NCBI GenBank assembly: GCA_933822405.4
Contig: CAKOGP040001737.1
Span: forward strand, 1 to 22,003
Length of the DNA: 22,003 bases
Direction: 5' to 3'
Source: Cylindrotheca closterium
Taxonomy: Eukaryota; Bacillariophyta; Bacillariophyceae; Bacillariales; Bacillariaceae
The first letter of the stretch is position 1. The number at the start of each line of letters is the position of its first letter. Shown piece by piece: positions 19,441 through 22,003 of this stretch. Below the pieces are notes generated by a model. It was not told the DNA's origin. It did no database searches and saw only the letters and a program-made list of their open reading frames with translations. The translations under genes were made by a program, and so were the position numbers.

Positions 19441-20878
19441 CACCACGATTCGGGACACGCCCCGGATTCACAGAGGGATCCCATGCCCCCTCGAATTGGG
19501 GCTTTGATCAAGACGGAGAAATGTATCCGCCGGCTCATGAAAGACAAGTTTGCAAGAGGATTGGAGATTCCAAAGACAGATGAAGAAGGGTTGACAGAAC
19601 GATGCCTCCACCGGAGCACTTCAGTCTTTCATTGGGAATATCTGTCACATTCCCTACAAAACCTTTTCTCAAGTGCTACACAGGACCAAGGCACGCCTTC
19701 TTTGCAACCCTCCAACACTGCTTCCCATTCCAAGGACTCTCTTTCAATGGAAACCGGCCGACCTTTCACCGGGCGGAAAATGGTACCTCAAACGGGTGGC
19801 AAATCTGGAGGTAGCGGCATCTCACTATCCTACACCAGAGGCAGTCATTGTGGATGGTTTGAACCGACTGAGAATCCATAGAGCCAACTACACCGCAGAC
19901 GGACCAGTGCCCAAATGGCTACAGCTTCTGTGGTGGGAGTTCCCGCAAGAGCACTGGGAGGAGTTACGAATGGGAGCTTGTCAAAACTTCGTGAAGGACC
20001 CCAGCCCTTGTATTCAACCCAACGCTCCGATGGATGCCACTATGGAAGAAGCGGCATCTGCCTTTGTGGACGAGTTCATGTCCTTAGGCGTGGTCCGAGA
20101 CATTGATGAAGGTCGCCAGATTCTGACTAATGCACCATTGTTTGTGGTCCCCAAGGAAGGACAGGAAGGACAATGGCGGGTCATCGCGGACATGCTTCGT
20201 GGAGGCCAGAACGACTGCGTAGCTCAAGACCCGGTATACATGCCTCAAATCTCGCACATTATCGATGAGATGTACACTGGAGGGTATTCAGCGGTGGTGG
20301 ACCTATCAAAGTTCTTTTACAACTTTCCTACTCACGCTGAGGACCGTCCCTATTTGGGACTACTTCACCCCAGAACGAAGGAACTGGTCGCCTACTACGG
20401 TTTGGCAATGGGAGCGGGAAACAGCCCAGCTCTTGCCTGTAAATTTGGAGCGGCCTTTGTACGGCTGCTTAAGGAACGATTCGATGTCTTGCAAGGAACG
20501 GGACGCGCGAACTGTTATTGGACCGGCTTCTCGGAGATTGGATTTGACCTGAAGCTTGGGTACGGCTTTATATTAACTGACGACACGGGAGGATCCGTAC
20601 TCATTTGGGCCTGGGTCAATGACTTTCTGATCCACGGGCCCACCTACAAAAAAACAGCCCAAGCATTGGGGTTCTTCCTGGACACTGCGGTGGACTGCGG
20701 GTTTCTCTTCCACCCCAAGAAATTGATAACCCCGAGACAGGAAGTCAAATATTGCGGGTTTCTCTTTGACACTCAAGATGTGCCATGCATCTGCATCCCA
20801 GAGAACAAGAGAGAGCGGGCCCGGGGATCTGCGAATACCTTACCGGCGCTCCACATCACAAAGCATGGTCACGACTGA
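19441..20878 (+). pseudogene. DIRS-like reverse transcriptase, frameshifted
   Basis: The coherent track runs through three frames: STSVFHWEYLSHSLQNLF to ~19670, TGPRHAFFATLQHCFPFQGLSF to ~19755, then KPADLSPGGKWYLKRV to ~20812. The RT domain is in the last: WRVIADMLRGGQNDC, YSAVVDLSKFFYNFP (first catalytic Asp), LAMGAGNSPALACKFG, the active-site position WAWVNDFLIHG, and FHPKKLITPRQEVKYCGFLFD. Where RTs normally have two Asp (VDD), this copy has Val-Asn-Asp, encoded GTC AAT GAC, so the first active-site Asp of that pair is lost. Another frameshift near 20812-20835 separates it from RNase H. Confidence 0.75.
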
Positions 20879-21882
20879 GCCTAGCAGTGGCTGCAGGTAT
20901 CCTGGAATCTCTAACCGAAGCGACCCCCAGGAGACTAGGCCATACTCATCTGCGCCACTTCCATTCTTTGGTTCACCCACCTGATTTGGGAACAGGAGCA
21001 CCCCCCTACTACACTACCACTCGATTGAGCACACACGTGCTTCATGAATTGACATGGTGGGTTTCATTCTTGAAAACTGGACGGGGACGATTTATCCGCG
21101 CCTCCCAGGCAGCTACTTTGGTTCCAACCTTCGGCGACGGTAGCGGCACGGGGACCGGTGGCACTATCCATCTGCCGGGATGCCCGTTTGAGATGTGGCG
21201 GGGGAAATGGGTCCCTCTAGCATACGAGTTCCCATCCGTATGGAAAGTTTTAGCCACTCTCAAGGAAACTTTACTCCAAATCAAAGAGAGCCCGAAGGCC
21301 GAGTCGGTTCGCCACACTACTGTGTTGTATTTTACGGACAACTCTGGAGTCTATTGGATCGCAACTACGGGTTCCTCACGGAGCCCTGGTCTCCACAAAC
21401 TAATCGGTGAGATTCGTCTTCTTGAGCTTGAATTGGACTGCATGCTCCAAGTGGTCCACGTTCCGGGACTTGTTCTCATTTCCCAGGGCACTGATGGGTT
21501 GAGCCGGGGTGTCTGGATGACACCCTTTCATCCCAACATGTCAAGCTCCGAGCTCAACAAAGCCATCTTCGAACCCCTCCAATTTGACCGGACTCTGTTG
21601 TGGGAAGTCTTCTCAGAGCTTACGCACCCAACCTGTCCGTGGTCCTATGTTGATTGGAATCAGCGATGGACTGCTTCCCTTTGCATGGGGAAGACTACTG
21701 TGTGGTTTCCGACCCCTGAAATCGCACAACAACTCTTGTCATTTCTGTTGAACACCTGGATTGAGCAGTCCTCCACGTCCACCATCCTTTTTGTTCCTCG
21801 GCTCCTGGAGTCCAACTGGAGGAACCTTTCAAGAAATATCCAAGAGAAGACAGTTCTCTACCCACACAAGAGAACCTGTTAG
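20825..21882 (+). pseudogene. DIRS-like RNase H and C-terminal region
   Basis: From about 20830 the frame reads ICEYLTGAPHHKAWSRLSLAVAAGILESL, then LVPTFGDGSGTGTGG (first RNase H Asp), VWKVLATLKETL (where a catalytic Glu would be expected next to Lys there is Val), LYFTDNSGVYWIATTGSSRSPGLHKLIGEI (second Asp) and VVHVPGLVLISQGTDGLSRG (last Asp). The end, STILFVPRLLESNWRNLSRNIQE, stops at TAG 21880-21882. RNase H removes the RNA template during cDNA synthesis. The RSP..H.L..EI and VHVPG motifs are typical of DIRS-type RNase H. Confidence 0.7.
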
Positions 21883-22003
21883 AAGTAAGCGATCCACTGC
21901 CGCCTGCAATCTACCTGTTTCAATTGACTGCGATTTAGCTGTCCAGGTATTGTTGCCTTCTAAGTATATGAACTTACAGTATATAGAAGTATATAGATCA
22001 ATC
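21883..22003. other. Window end, nothing recognised
   Basis: AT-rich sequence with GTATAT repeats (21964-21998). No match to the start of the DIRS-like element was seen, so its right end is probably outside the window. Confidence 0.3.

Larger units (their letters stand above)
15439..21882 (+). mobile_element. Decayed DIRS-like retroelement
   Basis: Order on the plus strand: Gag-like region, degenerate region, reverse transcriptase, RNase H. The RT (VVDLSKFFYNFP, MGAGNSPALACKFG, VKYCGFLFD) and the RNase H tail (RSPGLHKLIGEI, VHVPG, GTDGLSRG) follow the DIRS pattern more than Copia or Gypsy, and no integrase is seen. DIRS elements use a tyrosine recombinase instead; it would lie beyond 22003 or is lost. 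Multiple frameshifts and stops make this copy inactive. A LINE-like insertion at 17709-18496 interrupts it. Confidence 0.65.

Noticed and set aside
15093..21990. LTRs around the DIRS-like element
   Set aside because: No direct repeat found between 15093-15525 and 21883-22003; classification as an LTR element is not supported here.

Overview
The window is nuclear DNA of a eukaryote, most likely a diatom or related stramenopile. The pointers are short GT-AG introns in one large host-type gene, a Copia retroelement whose Gag, integrase-tail and reverse transcriptase read like the diatom CoDi group, and a DIRS-like polymerase of a type I associate with diatom genomes. This assignment comes from recognising protein families by eye, not from a database search. 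I see no bacterial operons, ribosome binding sites, CRISPR arrays, rRNA or tRNA genes.

Layout. 1-220: start of a leftward gene that runs off the window. 261-475 and 6509-6730: a ~220 bp repeat in inverted orientation on both sides of a four-exon gene (1144-6450, ~1,700 aa, WD40-like N-terminus, function unknown). 6905-8070: a gene-less element with two arrays of GCGTCA/TGACGC motifs near its ends. 8067-8272 and 14886-15092: a second, ~97% identical inverted repeat with TTAA at both outer ends, bracketing ~6.6 kb. Inside it lie two Copia copies in tandem that share the middle LTR (LTRs at 8679, 10290 and 14336), both internally deleted and broken. 15439-21882: a decayed DIRS-like retroelement with a Gag-like pseudogene (15526-17695), a degenerate middle, and RT and RNase H parts separated by frameshifts. 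A 5'-truncated LINE-like copy (17709-18496) sits just after the Gag-like stop and is framed by an 18 bp target-site duplication.

How the parts relate. The left 6.7 kb is ordinary gene space; the right 15 kb is a transposon nest. The order of events can be partly read: the LINE-like copy landed in the DIRS-like element, and the Copia tandem lies inside the TTAA-ended inverted-repeat element. Nearly every transposon reading frame carries stops or frameshifts, and the DIRS-like RT also lacks one expected active-site Asp, so none of the visible copies looks autonomous. I did not find a convincing new defence, biosynthetic or regulatory system. The most informative signals are structural: shared deletion breakpoints in the two Copia copies, the inverted repeats, the motif arrays and the LINE insertion scar.
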